64,000 nt of DNA. It comes from Epiperipatus broadwayi. Lineage: Eukaryota; Onychophora; Udeonychophora; Euonychophora; Peripatidae. The DNA is taken from positions 3,323,598 to 3,387,597 of the forward strand of contig JAQFVV010006221.1 of NCBI GenBank assembly GCA_028023455.1, given 5' to 3'. The translations under genes and the position numbers were made by a program. The notes below the pieces were generated by a model that saw only the letters and a list, made by a program, of their open reading frames with translations, had not been told where the DNA came from and did not search any database. Shown here in pieces: positions 35,543-48,027 of this stretch. Position 1 is the stretch's first letter; each line of letters starts with the position of its first letter.

Positions 35543-35661
35543 CATCAATCCAAACAAACACATCTTTTTGAATTTCGTTATCTTTAATATTTGTGGCTTT
35601 TAAAATTACATCATATAATGTTATTTTTTTTATTTCTCCAATTTCTTCTTCTGTAAAAAAT
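35543..35661 (-). CDS. Duox: Duox exon (end of peroxidase-homology domain)
   Basis: This 119-nt exon follows TTTTTTTAG and ends before GTAAGC. It gives the Gly completed across the junction, then FFTEEEIGEIKKITLYDVIL, KATNIKDNEIQKD and VFVWID, leaving G in phase. The order [FL]FTxxEIxxIxxxTLxDVIxxxTxIxxxEIQxxVFxWxDG is typical of dual oxidases just before the Cys-Pro-Gln-Pro linker. The next exon begins with GA and supplies exactly that linker (G-NPCPQPAQL), which confirms the chain over an 18.6-kb intron. Confidence 0.93.
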
Positions 35662-35699
35662 CTAAAAAAATAAATAATTAATTTACTGTCAGTTATCAT

Positions 35700-37400
35700 A
35701 TTAATTTTAAATAATTTTATACAATCAAAAATAACTAAAAAAATTTAATGCTGGTATTCTGTAAAACAGATATTATATAATATACTGTATCTATAAAGAT
35801 ATTATACATGGGAAAGAGAATAACTCTGTGTGTGTGTGTTTAAAATTAATAAATCAGATATATTAATCTTTAACTGAGGTTTAAAGTTTATAGCTGTGCT
35901 AGAGATAATCTTTAGTTTAGAAAATGATTAGTAAAAATCGTTATTGCATTTATCTGAGGTGGATGGTGTCAAAGTTGTGAGTGGAGTGAATTTGACAATG
36001 GTAAATAAAAATGTACCAATATTATATAATGTAAATAATTTATAATAATAATGTGAAAGGCTTAATAAATTTAATATATTTATAAATAATTTATATAATG
36101 TAAATAATGTATTTCCAAATAAATTACTTAAAAGGTTTGTTTTATAATTATTTTTTAAAGATATCTTAAATACTATTATTATACAAATACGATATAACTT
36201 TCAAAATGTATTTTTTGTCAAATTTAGATAGCTTACTAAGCTAGCTGTAAATAAATGAGAAATATTTATTTAGTACGACAACAAAAGAAGTAATAAAAAA
36301 AAAAAAAGAGTATTAACATTAGACATAGAATGTTTAAAGACTCTTCAGTGAGAATAGTAAATACAAATACACATACTATGGCTCCATAAAAACTTTGCTA
36401 TTAATTTAAAAAAGGATTAATTCTTAATAAATAATTGTCAAATGGTTTATTGCTCATGAGTTTATAAAACGTTCAAGCTTTACAAGTGCATCTGCCCTCT
36501 ACCATTGCACTGAATTAAATCTTTACTTAATAGAAAAAGATAAGATAAATTTGAAATGTTTTTTATAAATTTTTATTATTGTATTTTGGGAAATTTACAT
36601 GGTAAAGAAGCGTAAGTAATCTCCCCATAGGCATAGTCTTATATACTGAGTTTTTTGCTTTTTATTTCCAATTTAAATTTTAAAGTAATTATAGCTCCGT
36701 AACATTAAAATTTAAAGAAAGTTACTGAAAAACAACAACTATAAGTTGCATTGAATTTGTCACCAGAATAAAGACACTTTCTATAAGCATTTATCTTGCA
36801 ATTAAAGCTTGATAATAACATTCCATTTCTAAAATATTATTAAATTCTGAAAAACATTTATCCAAGAGCAATAACTTCACAAGGTGATGTTAAGTTTAAC
36901 ATAAATGTGATAACAGAAAGATTCTTTTTCAAACATTTTTCATAACATTTTTGTTGAAAGTGCTTGAATAATTAAAATGGAAATCAAACGAATATAAAAA
37001 ATAAATAAATATTGCTTAATTTTACTATGAAGTAATTGTTTATTTTTTTTAAAAAAAAAAATAGAGCTTTTGAGTAATAATACATCTTGTAAATAAAAGC
37101 CCAAAAAGTTGGAGTGAAAATAAATACAAAAAGGTGAGAAAGAAAATGATAATAAATTACAAACAGTTAAAATTTCTTCATATTTCTTTAAATTATTATT
37201 GTAAACTTTAGCAAATTAAATAAGGCGGTAATTTTTGCTTTGTTGAAAGACAAATTCTAGAAGATAATAGGAATTAGTAACATTCAAAATACACTACACT
37301 TTAAATAGTGGTAAATGTATTTCTATCACTCCTTACAAATAATTAATTATTTATTTTATAATAGTGTTAGCGCATTTAAAAAATTAATGTGCATATATAA
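35700..37400. other. Short Duox intron, AT-rich
   Basis: No element recognised; contains A/T-rich direct words (ATTTATAATAATAATG, TATAATGTAAATAAT) near 36020-36110. Confidence 0.45.
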
Positions 37401-37415
37401 ACAAACAAATTTTAC

Positions 37416-37594
37416 CCATTTTCAGTGTTTTCAAACCAGAATCTATCCCCATCACGAATTCTCTCAAACTGATCTTTGATAATTGCTTTAAAAAGAGGAC
37501 CTGGTACTCCATTTTCTGTTTCTATCATTCCACCAACATATAAATCCAAGTTGTTTAAGTTACCATTATATATGTCACTTAATTCTTGAAAAAA
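37416..37594 (-). CDS. Duox: Duox exon (peroxidase-homology domain, part 3)
   Basis: This 179-nt exon follows a TTTTATAG acceptor and precedes GTAAAA. It encodes 59 residues: [12 protein letters not shown], then [29 protein letters not shown] and RFWFENTEN, and leaves GG. LDLYxGGxxE and [16 protein letters not shown] are classic motifs of the C-terminal portion of animal haem-peroxidase folds, here in the dual-oxidase version. The overhang GG plus A from the exon at 35661 makes Gly. The separation from that next exon is only 1.8 kb, the smallest intron in the visible gene. Confidence 0.93.
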
Positions 37595-38214
37595 CTATAA
37601 AATAAACTAAGTTCAAAAACAGAATATCTAGACCAAAAGTAATACACAAATATAAATTAAAATACATGTATATTTTGTGTTATATTATTTGTAATATTAC
37701 ATTTAAATAAGTCAATTATTTTATTACATTTAATAATGTTTCCATGATTAACTAAATATGACAATTTATACAGATAAAATGAACACATTATTAATAACAA
37801 ATACTTATTTAATATATATATTATTGCAAAACTTATTCAAAAATAAATTTATTATAAATAAAATATTTATGTTTATATTTAATTATTTTATATTTATAAC
37901 CTTTTTAAATTATATTTATTATATGTACATGCTAACATCATTACATTGACAATTCCTTGCTATACTTTTGTAATTTATTATTTTATTTTTAGAGTAAAAA
38001 ATTTTCCAAAGCCATGTAAACTTTACAATAATGCATACTGATATTATTGAGATTTAACATATATTTTTAATGTAAAAACAAAACTCATGACTTAATTACT
38101 GACTTTATTTAAGTTGTATACATAAGATCACTAATCATATTTAAACCATCAATAATTAAACCTATTACTTATTTTGCTTCTTTCATCATATGAAAATATG
38201 ACCCATTTCACTTA

Positions 38215-39010
38215 ATATACTTTTTGATCTATTAATACACAAACATTTTTCTCTTGATGTTCTTGGATATTTTAATTGAAAAAAAGAATGTTTTTTTATC
38301 CCATGGTATATATAGAATGCAAACACACACTGGAAGATATCTACATTTTTCTTCTCAACACCCTTCAGCACAATTATTTTCAGTAGCAAAGACATTGTTA
38401 GATAAAACTAAAAAACTTTCTGATGACAGCCATTTTTACTAGGATATTTCTGCTGCTAAGAAAATGCGTCTTCATAATGATTTTGATCATGGATTATTAA
38501 TAGGGTTTTTCACACAATAAAAAAAAAGAATTCACTACTTCAAAAATTAAGACAATTCTTCTATATATAAAGAAAATAACTGATAAAATTGGTAATGTTT
38601 AAAAAATATATATCCACACAGTTTACAGTACTGTTAAAAAAATTAACGAAATAGTTCCACGTCCTAAACATATAACTCCTCTGGAGTGTCATGATATATA
38701 TGAAATTTCATGTGAAGTTTGTTCACATTCATATATTAGACAGATCAATCATAGACTAAATATAAGGAAGGAAGAACAAATTTTGACTATTAGAGAAAAA
38801 TCCAATTCATCAGCCATAAAATTAAAATTTACACATAAAATTAACTAACCATGAGAACAATTTTAATAAACATAATCTGGCAAAAATTGAACAATATGTT
38901 AAGGAAATTTATAAAGATTTGTAAAAAGCCTACCAGCATAAATGAGAATTGAAGAAAATAAACAATATTTGGAAAAAAGTTATTGGAGAATAAAATATTT
39001 TTAAAACTTT
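38215..39010 (+). pseudogene. Penelope-like element remnant: RT end plus GIY-YIG endonuclease
   Basis: FLDILIEKKN, then GIYRMQTHTGRYLHFSSQHP and SVAKTLLDKTKKLS (38260-38430) match the conserved block downstream of the reverse transcriptase in Penelope-like elements. After frameshifts, IVPRPKHITPLECHDIYEIS, CEVCSHSYIRQINHRLNIRK and EEQILTIREKSNSSAIKL follow. YEIS-C..C-SYI-xQxNxRL is a GIY-YIG nuclease core, with R in place of the expected G. A hammerhead remnant at 39110 sits where the terminal repeat should lie. The upstream RT palm is missing. Confidence 0.8.
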
Positions 39011-39104
39011 CTAAATAATGAAATTTGAGTATGAGGATAAAATAATAAAACAGGTAAAAAAATAATAATTTTAAATCTCACATACATTCTTATGACTTGA
39101 AAAG

Positions 39105-39145
39105 AAGCTCTGGAGAGAGTACATGTTATTGTACTGAAACATCAA
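39105..39145 (+). ncRNA. Hammerhead remnant at the end of the Penelope-like element (family D)
   Basis: CTGGAGA (39110-39116), a spare G, a perfect six-pair stem II (AGTACA, loop TGTTAT, TGTACT), GAAA (39136-39139) and CATC follow. One core base differs (A6 to G). CATC in place of CGTC would be explained by CpG decay. Confidence 0.5.
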
Positions 39146-39149
39146 CTAT

Positions 39150-41030
39150 TTAGCTATTTTATTTTTACTATACAAAATCTCCTGAAAATAATAATACAAA
39201 ATCATTTATCAGTGAGAATATTAGAATTAATATCTATACATATAAACATGTGTATTATTGATTTGAGGGCAGCCCAGATTATTATATGAAAAGATTGTAA
39301 GTATATGAAGAAATATATACTGTATTAGTTGAAGATGAAATTTAGTTTCTAGCCATCAGGAAAGTTAACAGTCAAGTCCAGTGTTTGAAAGTAATAAATG
39401 TACACAATTTTTCAAAAAACTATGTATGGCCATAAAAAATGTCCTAAACACACACTAATTTTTCTCTGACCTGTGATCTGACTAAACAAACAAATCAGAT
39501 CTTGTCTCATTCTACACAAACTCTTGGAGAAATTATAACAATGTAAACATTTATAACTGTCATTGAAAACTTTTTTATATACCTATTATCAATAAATTTA
39601 AATTTTTTATAAAAAAAAAAAAAAAACTAGCAATAGAGATTACAAAAAAAGAAAAGCTGACATCATGTTTACTAGTGAAACAAAATTATTCAACATTAAA
39701 ACTTAAAAAAATATTATTATCATTTTCAATTGCCAGTATGACCAAATTGTTTACCATATACATTATAAAATGATGTACTAATTGCAAACATGATGTCAGT
39801 TGCCATATAATCTGGAATTGTGATTTGTAGTGATTATAGAGCTTAAAATGTCATAATTTTAATAAACTTAAAAGAGCAAATGTATTAATATGAAAATAAC
39901 ATCATAAAAATAATTAAACCTATAAAGGATAAAATTCAGAAAAACTACATAGAAGTACAGCTATTGAAAAAGCTAACATTTGGAAGAAAAATCTACACTC
40001 TAGAAAGATTGTTTTTGGAAAGCATGTGAAAATAAAGATAAAAACATTGAAGGTAGTACAAAGAATGGTACTATACTATAAAATTAGTGGTAAAAGTTCA
40101 GCTTAAATTATATTATATAAAATCTTCAATAATTAGAGTATTTTGTACATAAGTTTTTTTCCTTTATTAAAATTGTGTGATATATTTTTTTATAATATTT
40201 TTATATGATACTAAACAATGTGATTTTTTTTACTTTAGACAAATATTAATTTACTTGTTATATACCTAACAAATTAGTTTTATTTTGTATGAATATCTAT
40301 TTTTGAAAAGATTAAGAGTGAACAATAAAATTAGTAAATCTCTTTAAAAGAATATACAAATAAGCAAACTATATAAAGATTATTTATGTATTTTCAGATG
40401 TGTATGATATATAAGAGTGATTTATTTATTTGTATACACATGCAATGTGATTTTTTATATACTTCAAACTTCTGTATCAATTTAATTGTTGTTACTTCAT
40501 TAAAGTATTGTTTTAAATTTTCAGAATAGTAGCTATCATTATCTATTCCTGTCTCAACCTGATTACATAGCTTACATGACAAGTTATATATTGAATTGTG
40601 GATACTGTGATAAAAAGAAAATAGTTCAAGTTGCTTCCAAATTATGTTATACTATAGATAACTAGATCAAATGTTCAAGGAACAATAAGCATAGGTGAAT
40701 AAATTCTTCAATAACAAAAATGTACTAGAATATATAGAATTCTCTTTATCCTGAAAACAAATAAAGCTCATACTTTATGATTAGTCCAGAGAAATATGTA
40801 GGAATTATTTCTAGGAAAAATAACCATTTCATTAGCATTGCTTTATTGAGATCATATTTTGATTAATCAAATTATGTAAATTAATTATAATGAGTGTGAC
40901 TAACAATAATTTAGTTACTAATCAATGCTGTGTTGGATGGATTACATTTTTATTACCATGAATAAGCAGAAAGATGGCATAGATTAATGTTTGTTCTTTA
41001 TCATCATTCCATTCAGTACGCTAAATATAT
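39150..41030. other. AT-rich intron with an A15-type tract
   Basis: A long A run at about 39611-39626 follows TATCAATAAATTTAAA, so a retroposed 3' end with poly(A) is possible on the plus strand. Nothing else is recognised. Confidence 0.35.
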
Positions 41031-41036
41031 ATATAT

Positions 41037-41107
41037 ATTAAATCAAAGATTTTCATGAGCCATAGATATAAATTAAATCAAAGATTTTCATGAGCCATAG
41101 ATATAAA
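41037..41107. repeat. Two-copy tandem repeat, unit about 34 bp
   Basis: TAAATCAAAGATTTTCATGA followed by GCCATAGATA occurs twice in direct succession. A diverged version of the same word (AAAGATTTTCATGG) is seen near 56782. Confidence 0.85.
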
Positions 41108-41124
41108 TGGAATATTATGAAGTA

Positions 41125-41402
41125 CATTGGTGTATAATTTATTGAAAAAATATATATAAACCAACATTTTGACCAAGATTAATATATTAATTTATTAAAT
41201 TATCAAAATTGTAATAAACAAAATAAACAATAGTTAAAATTTATAGCAGAATATATTAAGTAATAGTTTATACTGGAATTAATTTACACAATAACCCTTT
41301 TATTATTATGTACTAAAATTTATAATAGTGTTAAGGAATCAATAAAATTATTTAAAACATTGGTTTATATATATGTTTTCAATAAATTATACTCGGATGT
41401 GC
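41125..41402. repeat. Inverted repeat pair, probable terminal-repeat remnant
   Basis: TATAATTTATTGAAAAAATA at 41133 is mirrored by TATGTTTTCAATAAATTATA at 41372, and ATAAACCAACATTTTGACC resembles a CpG-decayed GGTCGAAACGT box on the minus strand. This could be a worn Penelope-type terminal pair. Confidence 0.4.
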
Positions 41403-44400
41403 CAGGATAATATTTCATTTATGTATATATTGTAATGGTATAATATGGGAAAGTAGATATAAGATGGGTATAGAGCTGATTTAAAAATATCTACCTCATA
41501 TATATTCCAAAATGACAGACCTCTGTAGAAATCTATAATTTATATGGCCCATCACTAAAGACTATTTATATTTAAGGAATTTGTGATTTAAGATTACAGA
41601 ATTATACTTGTTGATAATAAAATAATATGCAAGTGGAAGAAAATCTAATTCCTTAACTCACACTATCACAATTTGAATTTATTTGATTAGTAAATATTGC
41701 TAGCTCTTTCTACTATCAATAAATAATTCTGGTAATATGAATTGATGTTTAATTGTATAGACCTATCTGTATAATATAAAATGAAATAACTAAAGCTAGG
41801 ATTTTAATTTAATAGGTAAATATTTTATATACATTGGTAACTAGAATGGGTTATGAAATTGCATATTAAAGTAACATTAGCTTATAATAATTAGTGTTTG
41901 TGTATTTACACTATGGGCAATGTTAAACAAGATACTTAGCTTGATTTAAAGGAAAATACACAGCTTAATTTTGCTAATAATAATTTAGTATTGAGAATTA
42001 TTAACTTATTACAGTCTATACTGAAGTTAAATCGAAATAAGTTATCTTGGCAAGTATCATTTAATAATTATTTATCATTTTGTTGTTTAAGACAGCTTCC
42101 TTTAATTGAATGTGTTAATGTGATTGTTTTTTTATATAATACAATACATAAAATTGTTCTTTAACACTTGTACATAACGTAAGTTCAATAAAATTAAAAA
42201 CAAAAACTTCTTGACATCATTGAAACATTTAGCATTCAAATATTCACTATACTGATTAAAGGAATCCAATTGGTATAAGAATTTGTAGGTATCCAAAATG
42301 AAATGATAATAGCACTAAGAATTTGATTGCAATCCCTGGGATAATCCAATATGATCAATTCCATACTACTTTTAGTGTTTTAACTCCTTTATATATATAT
42401 ATATATATATATTGTAGGTGGTTTATAATTTATATATATATATATATATATATTGTAGGTGGTTGATAATTATATAATCCACTTTCATTACAGATATGAA
42501 TCTATCCAAAGATAAATTTTAATAATCATTAGTTCCTGTGTTATCTAATAAGCTTGTAGTATCATAATTCCTTTTAATATCAGCTATAAGTATTTACCTA
42601 TATACTATGGTATCCACAAACATCATAATATAGGTGTTAGAATTCTAACACGCACATGATAAGTAAGTTTCTGGTGAGGTGAAGTAAAATACTACATTTG
42701 GTAGGTGGAATTATGGTCTCATGACTAAAATTTGGCTGCTTGATATTCTATATTTGTTCTCTTTCTTATAGTGAACAATCCTTAAAGTAGTTGTTTAAAA
42801 TTAATTTGGTTTCTTCTATGAAATTGACATTTCCTTTTATTTGTAATACCAATGCTTTACTTATAATATGCATGTGATTATTTTGTTTTATATGTGTATA
42901 TTCTAAATTCGAGTGACAATTTGAATGAAAATTTTACTAAACGCAAGAACGAATTTATAATGTGCTGGATGGTTTTATTCATTAGATGATTTTAATTTAA
43001 GTCCATGGTCCGTAGTAAACAGACGTCAATGTGTTTGAATCTAGCCATCCATTTTTATTGTTCTTTTTCTAATTGGTTTTATGAATACAGACATTTCAGT
43101 ATATAGAATACGCTAATTAAAATATAGTTTCTTCTATGTAGTTATATATTGGCACACATGTGTGTAGATTATTTCAAAAATTAAAAGTATCCAATAAAGT
43201 TAATAAAGGAGTTGCTTTTTAATGCAACTTATTGATCTATTATTTTCACACACACACACAATAAAAACTCATATTTTTTAGAATTTCCTTTCTTGTAGCT
43301 CTATCATCTCTCTTGGATTTCATTCGATTGTCCTTTAAACAATTGACTAATAATGTTTATATAATATTAACTATAGCCGCACACATATATGTAAATTATT
43401 ATATGTAAAGTATGTGTATAAATCATTCATTAGTATGCAAATAAATAATGCTACTTTATCAAAATAATTTTTTACAATTGAAGAGTTTTCATTTTCTTCT
43501 TTTCGATTAGTGATTTCAAATACTGTATGATCACAAATTAAAATTATTATTAAAGTTTACCATACTAAATATCTGTATTAACTACAGTCTAATAATCCTT
43601 CATTGATTTTAATTTTGAATTACTTTTAAACAAAATAAGTAATAACAATAAAAAATAAGGTTAAAATATTAATTAAAATCTTGGGTAGGCATTATATTTT
43701 TTGTCAGATAAAGCAGAGAGTTATCAATTTCGAAGTTTTAGCGATTATTATTTCAGAATGAAATAACAAATTTACATCTAAATTTTTTTTAAAAATATTA
43801 TGCAATGATTGTGTTATTGTGTAATGTAATCATTGCTGTTGAAATGTGATAAATATTTTTGAGAATATGGTAATATTCTGGGTCTATATCTTGACAGTCC
43901 AAAGCTTTAATCACTGAGTAAATACTTATAGAATCATTATTTTAAAATTACTGTGGTAATACTTATAGAATCAAATGACATTTTGTAATCTATAAATTCA
44001 AAGCATAATGATAGCTCATATTCATTGGTTCTTTTTGCTAATTTCTCTCAATACTTGGAGATGATCTACTGTGCTACTACTGCTTATAAATCTAATTTGT
44101 TGTTGTTTTCATGTTTTTGGTTTTGGTTTTATAGAATCCAAAGTTAACCATAAACAAATAGTAATTATCTTGGCAAAGATTTTTTTATAGGACTGAAAGA
44201 TCTGTAATTTTTTTATTATTTAGAAATTTAGTATAAAGTTTTACAAATAATTGTTCTATTTCTTTATCTGCTTCTTTTGAAATATTAATTAGAAGATTTT
44301 GATGTAGTTTTATAAATGTAAATATTAACAGTATAATGAGAATTTCTATGAATTTACCTAGACAAACTTTGCCTATGGTATAAATAGGCAAACAACGACC

Positions 44401-45110
44401 AAAATGCAATTGTAAACTCAAGTCATGCCATTAGGAATATTTATTCTTGTCCAACTTATTTGTAAACAAAAAATAAAAGAACTTTTAGCTTAGTTCTCTA
44501 GATATTATAAGAATCAAAAGTCAGACACATGCACTTTAAATGAATGAAAACTAGAAGATCACAACGTCCTAAATATTTTTCAAAAGTAAGTACATTTTTC
44601 CTGTGAAGACTTTTATATATTAATTAGATGTTTTTAATTTTACAGATGCAAGCATTAAAAATATAATGGGAATTTTCATGCAATTGTCTATATAACTTTC
44701 AGCTATTGTGTAATTAGACCAACATCTTATTAAAACTGGCAATAACAAAACGAAAAAGATGCCATATAATAACAGTATTTTGTTTAATTTATCTTCAAAC
44801 TAATTTTCCTAGGTAAATGAATGGAGCTCCCACATTATGTATTTCAATGTTTATATTTATAACAGAAAAAATATTCTAATTATTGTATTTGTTTATTAAA
44901 CTAAAAGTGATTCCATATTATTACTAGATGGCATGATATCAGTTTCTTATCGCCTCTTTTAATAGATTAGTTTATCAATGAAAATGTATTAAAATTCCCA
45001 TCATATTTTTATTGTTTATAAACATATATATATAAATTTAAAATATATTTTTAATCTATACATTTTGATTTAGAAATTATGTATAATATCGTGAATACTT
45101 TATATATAAA
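41403..45110. other. AT-rich Duox intron, one short direct repeat
   Basis: ATATATATTGTAGGTGGTT occurs twice at about 42400-42465. A (CA)n tract lies near 43250. An open frame at 44185-44421 (minus) has no recognisable domain. Confidence 0.4.
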
Positions 45111-45117
45111 ATCGTAC

Positions 45118-45290
45118 TTCTGGTTCTTCTTTATGTAACGTTGGATTTATTTCACTCCATTTTTTTATTCTAGGTAATTTGAAAGCGACTCTGGCAGTGT
45201 TATAGTCTGTTATTCCCATATCTCTACCTCTCATAATGTTTAGTGCACCAAGATCACGGCGGTTAAACTCTAATGGCCCATAAAGTTTAT
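45118..45290 (-). CDS. Duox: Duox exon (peroxidase-homology domain, part 2)
   Basis: This 173-nt exon starts after TTATATTTAG and ends before GTACGA, a weak but legal donor. With the G of the previous exon it encodes 58 residues beginning DKLYGPLEFNRRDLGALNIM and continuing with RGRDMGITDYNTAR. The segment (L)xxxNIxRGRDxGxxxYNxxR is the highly conserved peroxidase-superfamily signature found in haem peroxidases and in the peroxidase-like domain of dual oxidases. It ends in phase 0 with KEEPE. The next exon continues with [12 protein letters not shown], matching the usual order of the family. No stop codon or frameshift is present. Confidence 0.92.
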
Positions 45291-47310
45291 CTAAATATAA
45301 ATAATATATATATGTTTCAAAGTATTTTAATATTTCAAATTATAATAAAATAAAATAAACGGTAGTTTTTAAATTTAAATATTAAAACTAAATAATTTTT
45401 ATATAATCAAAAGTGCTTTATCTGATTTATAAATGTAATTAAAATAGTTCACCAGCAAAAATTTTAAAAAAAATTATCATCAAACTTGTACATCTGATAA
45501 CTTGCATATTTAATAAAATGAGATAAACTACAACACAATTGGAAATCCACTTAATTAATTAAATTTCTATTTAAACTAAATATTTTCTTTTATATATAGA
45601 TTTCAAAGTGACTTTTTACTTTTTTATATTATTTTGCTTTGATTCCATTTATAAATGCAATTTTTCAGAATATAAAATTGTGTCAAATGTCATTATTTTG
45701 TTAAGTGTGCAGTTCTAAAGCAAATACTAACCAAATTAAAAAATTAAGTAATCATTCTGATATATTCCTGTGTATATGTATATATATACAAAAATTAAAT
45801 AAAATAACTAAATTAACAGTCACATTGAATACTATATAATGTATTGAAACATTTTGGACAGTATTTATGCAACCAAATATTTTGTCATCGATATTCTTAA
45901 AAACATAGGTCAAAATATTGACAATGATTAAACCACTTATCCATTATTCTGAATAATATGAAAAAATATTTTTCCATGGATTCTGGTTATATTTCCTGAT
46001 TATCATCAATCCCCAAAACTTTTTTTTGATGGTCAGTCAAGAATCTTCTTCATTGGAAGTACTATTAAGTGAAAAAAATAACATTATTTGAAATCCCACT
46101 TTTTGATGGAAGAAATATCAATGATATTTTACATATCTTCTCTCAACTATAATTCTCTTTCCTTTTTCCTATTAACATTTACAACAATAACCTTAAATGA
46201 TAATAATCAATGATAGTGAACACTTACTAAGAAGGAGACAAACTTAATTAAGAGTGGAAATCAAAGTTAACGTTTCATATAACTATAACAAATTTTATCA
46301 AGTAACACAGATTAAATATAATATTATACATAAGCACTGGCATACACACATATATGTATATATATACTATATTAAAATACTCATTATAAAATAATAAATA
46401 TAATAATAATAAATAAAATTATAAAATATTCATGATTATAATAATTATTCAAAATAACAATTGTAAAAAAACAAAAGCACTTTCAGTTACTTTTTAAACA
46501 CTTTCAACTGCCAAAGATTTAAAATTTGTTGAATGTAAGCATCATTTATGCAATATCTAAGATTTATGAATTATAATATTTGCCTATTAAAAATTTCCTA
46601 ACTATTTATAAAAACAGATTTTTTATTTGTCTTTTGAAAGATTTTTCTTCATTAAGGTTTCCAGTGCTCCATACCAAAATTAAAAGTAAAATTATTATTT
46701 TGCATGCTCAAAGAAAACGGAAGCTGTTGTTAAATCATTGTTGTTGTTTTTCTATTTTTCATACATTTCTATAAAAGATCATATTATTTTAATCATTTCT
46801 CCATACTATGACACAATTTCCTAATATATAAAATGTTGCATTTACATTTAATGTGATACTCAAATTATTTTTTTTGCTTCACAGGTATCACATTGTTTTA
46901 ATTACTTACAATCTATTAACATTGGGTAGAACACAAATTAAAATACTATATAATTCTGCATATGTATTATTTGAAACATATGAAGGTAATATCCATTTTT
47001 AATCAATAATGTTATGTTCTTTAAATTTAATGTTACATTTTTTAACTTTTAATTTTGTTTACTCTTATAATCAACTTAATCATCTCTTTCATAAAATTTT
47101 CATTATGTTGTAACTTATCACTTTCATAACAACACAGCTTATCATTGCAAAATAAAAAAGATCTAAGACTTGCTATTTTATGTACAATTAGTATTTTGAT
47201 TTATTTTATATATATATAATAAAATACAAACAAAATTACTTGTATGTAAAACTGTTATTTTTTTCTACTTCAACTAGAAGACTGGTTTTCATAAGAAAGA
47301 AATACAGTAA
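45291..47310. other. AT-rich Duox intron, nothing recognised
   Basis: No exon or definite element between the exon at 45290 and the MITE at 47.3 kb. Confidence 0.45.
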
Positions 47311-47315
47311 AATAG

Positions 47316-47570
47316 TTCCGTTCAAAAATTACAAGTCATATGCCAACTTATTTGACAAAAAAAAAACCTTATTGGTTAAAAGATGTAGGAAATTTAACCA
47401 ACCAATGGAAAATTTATTTTATATTAGAAAATAACGCAATTTATTTTTTTAATGCACACTTAAATAAATTTGCCATTGTTTGCTTAAATTACCTGTGTAA
47501 AATCTTTTAACCAATATGGTTTGTTTTTTTTTGGCAAATGTATTGCATATGACTTGTAATTTTTGAACAC
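47316..47570. mobile_element. Palindromic MITE of about 255 bp
   Basis: GTTCAAAAATTACAAGTCAT at 47320 is mirrored by ATGACTTGTAATTTTTGAAC at 47549. Further in, AACCTTATTGGTTAAAAGAT is mirrored by ATCTTTTAACCAATATGGTT. No coding; the target duplication is unclear. Confidence 0.7.
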
Positions 47571-48027
47571 CACCATTTTATTTATATTATATACATAAGC
47601 TCTTTATTGTAATAGTTTAATTAGCAATTTATAATTTAATAAACACACAGATATTATTGAAATATTTTATTTATTTATTATGTTCCATTTCAATTGTTCA
47701 ATTGAAGTTACTTATTTGTTTGATTTATTAATGAGATAATTTATGCTACATTTACTTCCAGAAACATTAAAAAAAAATTAGAGGCAATACTTATAAATAA
47801 ATATATGAAATCTTTAATTAATAGGAAAAATTCAGGAATTTTGGAATATCACAGGAGGACATAAAATTAAAATCTTTAATAGTCAAAAATAAATATAAAA
47901 ATTTCTAAAAGCACTTTTGCGTTTTTCAAGATATTAACAACAAAATGTAAGTAAAATTAAAAATAAAATAATAGGTTATGACCTTTCCAACTTTGTCAAA
48001 CATATTAACATGTCACATATTCATATA

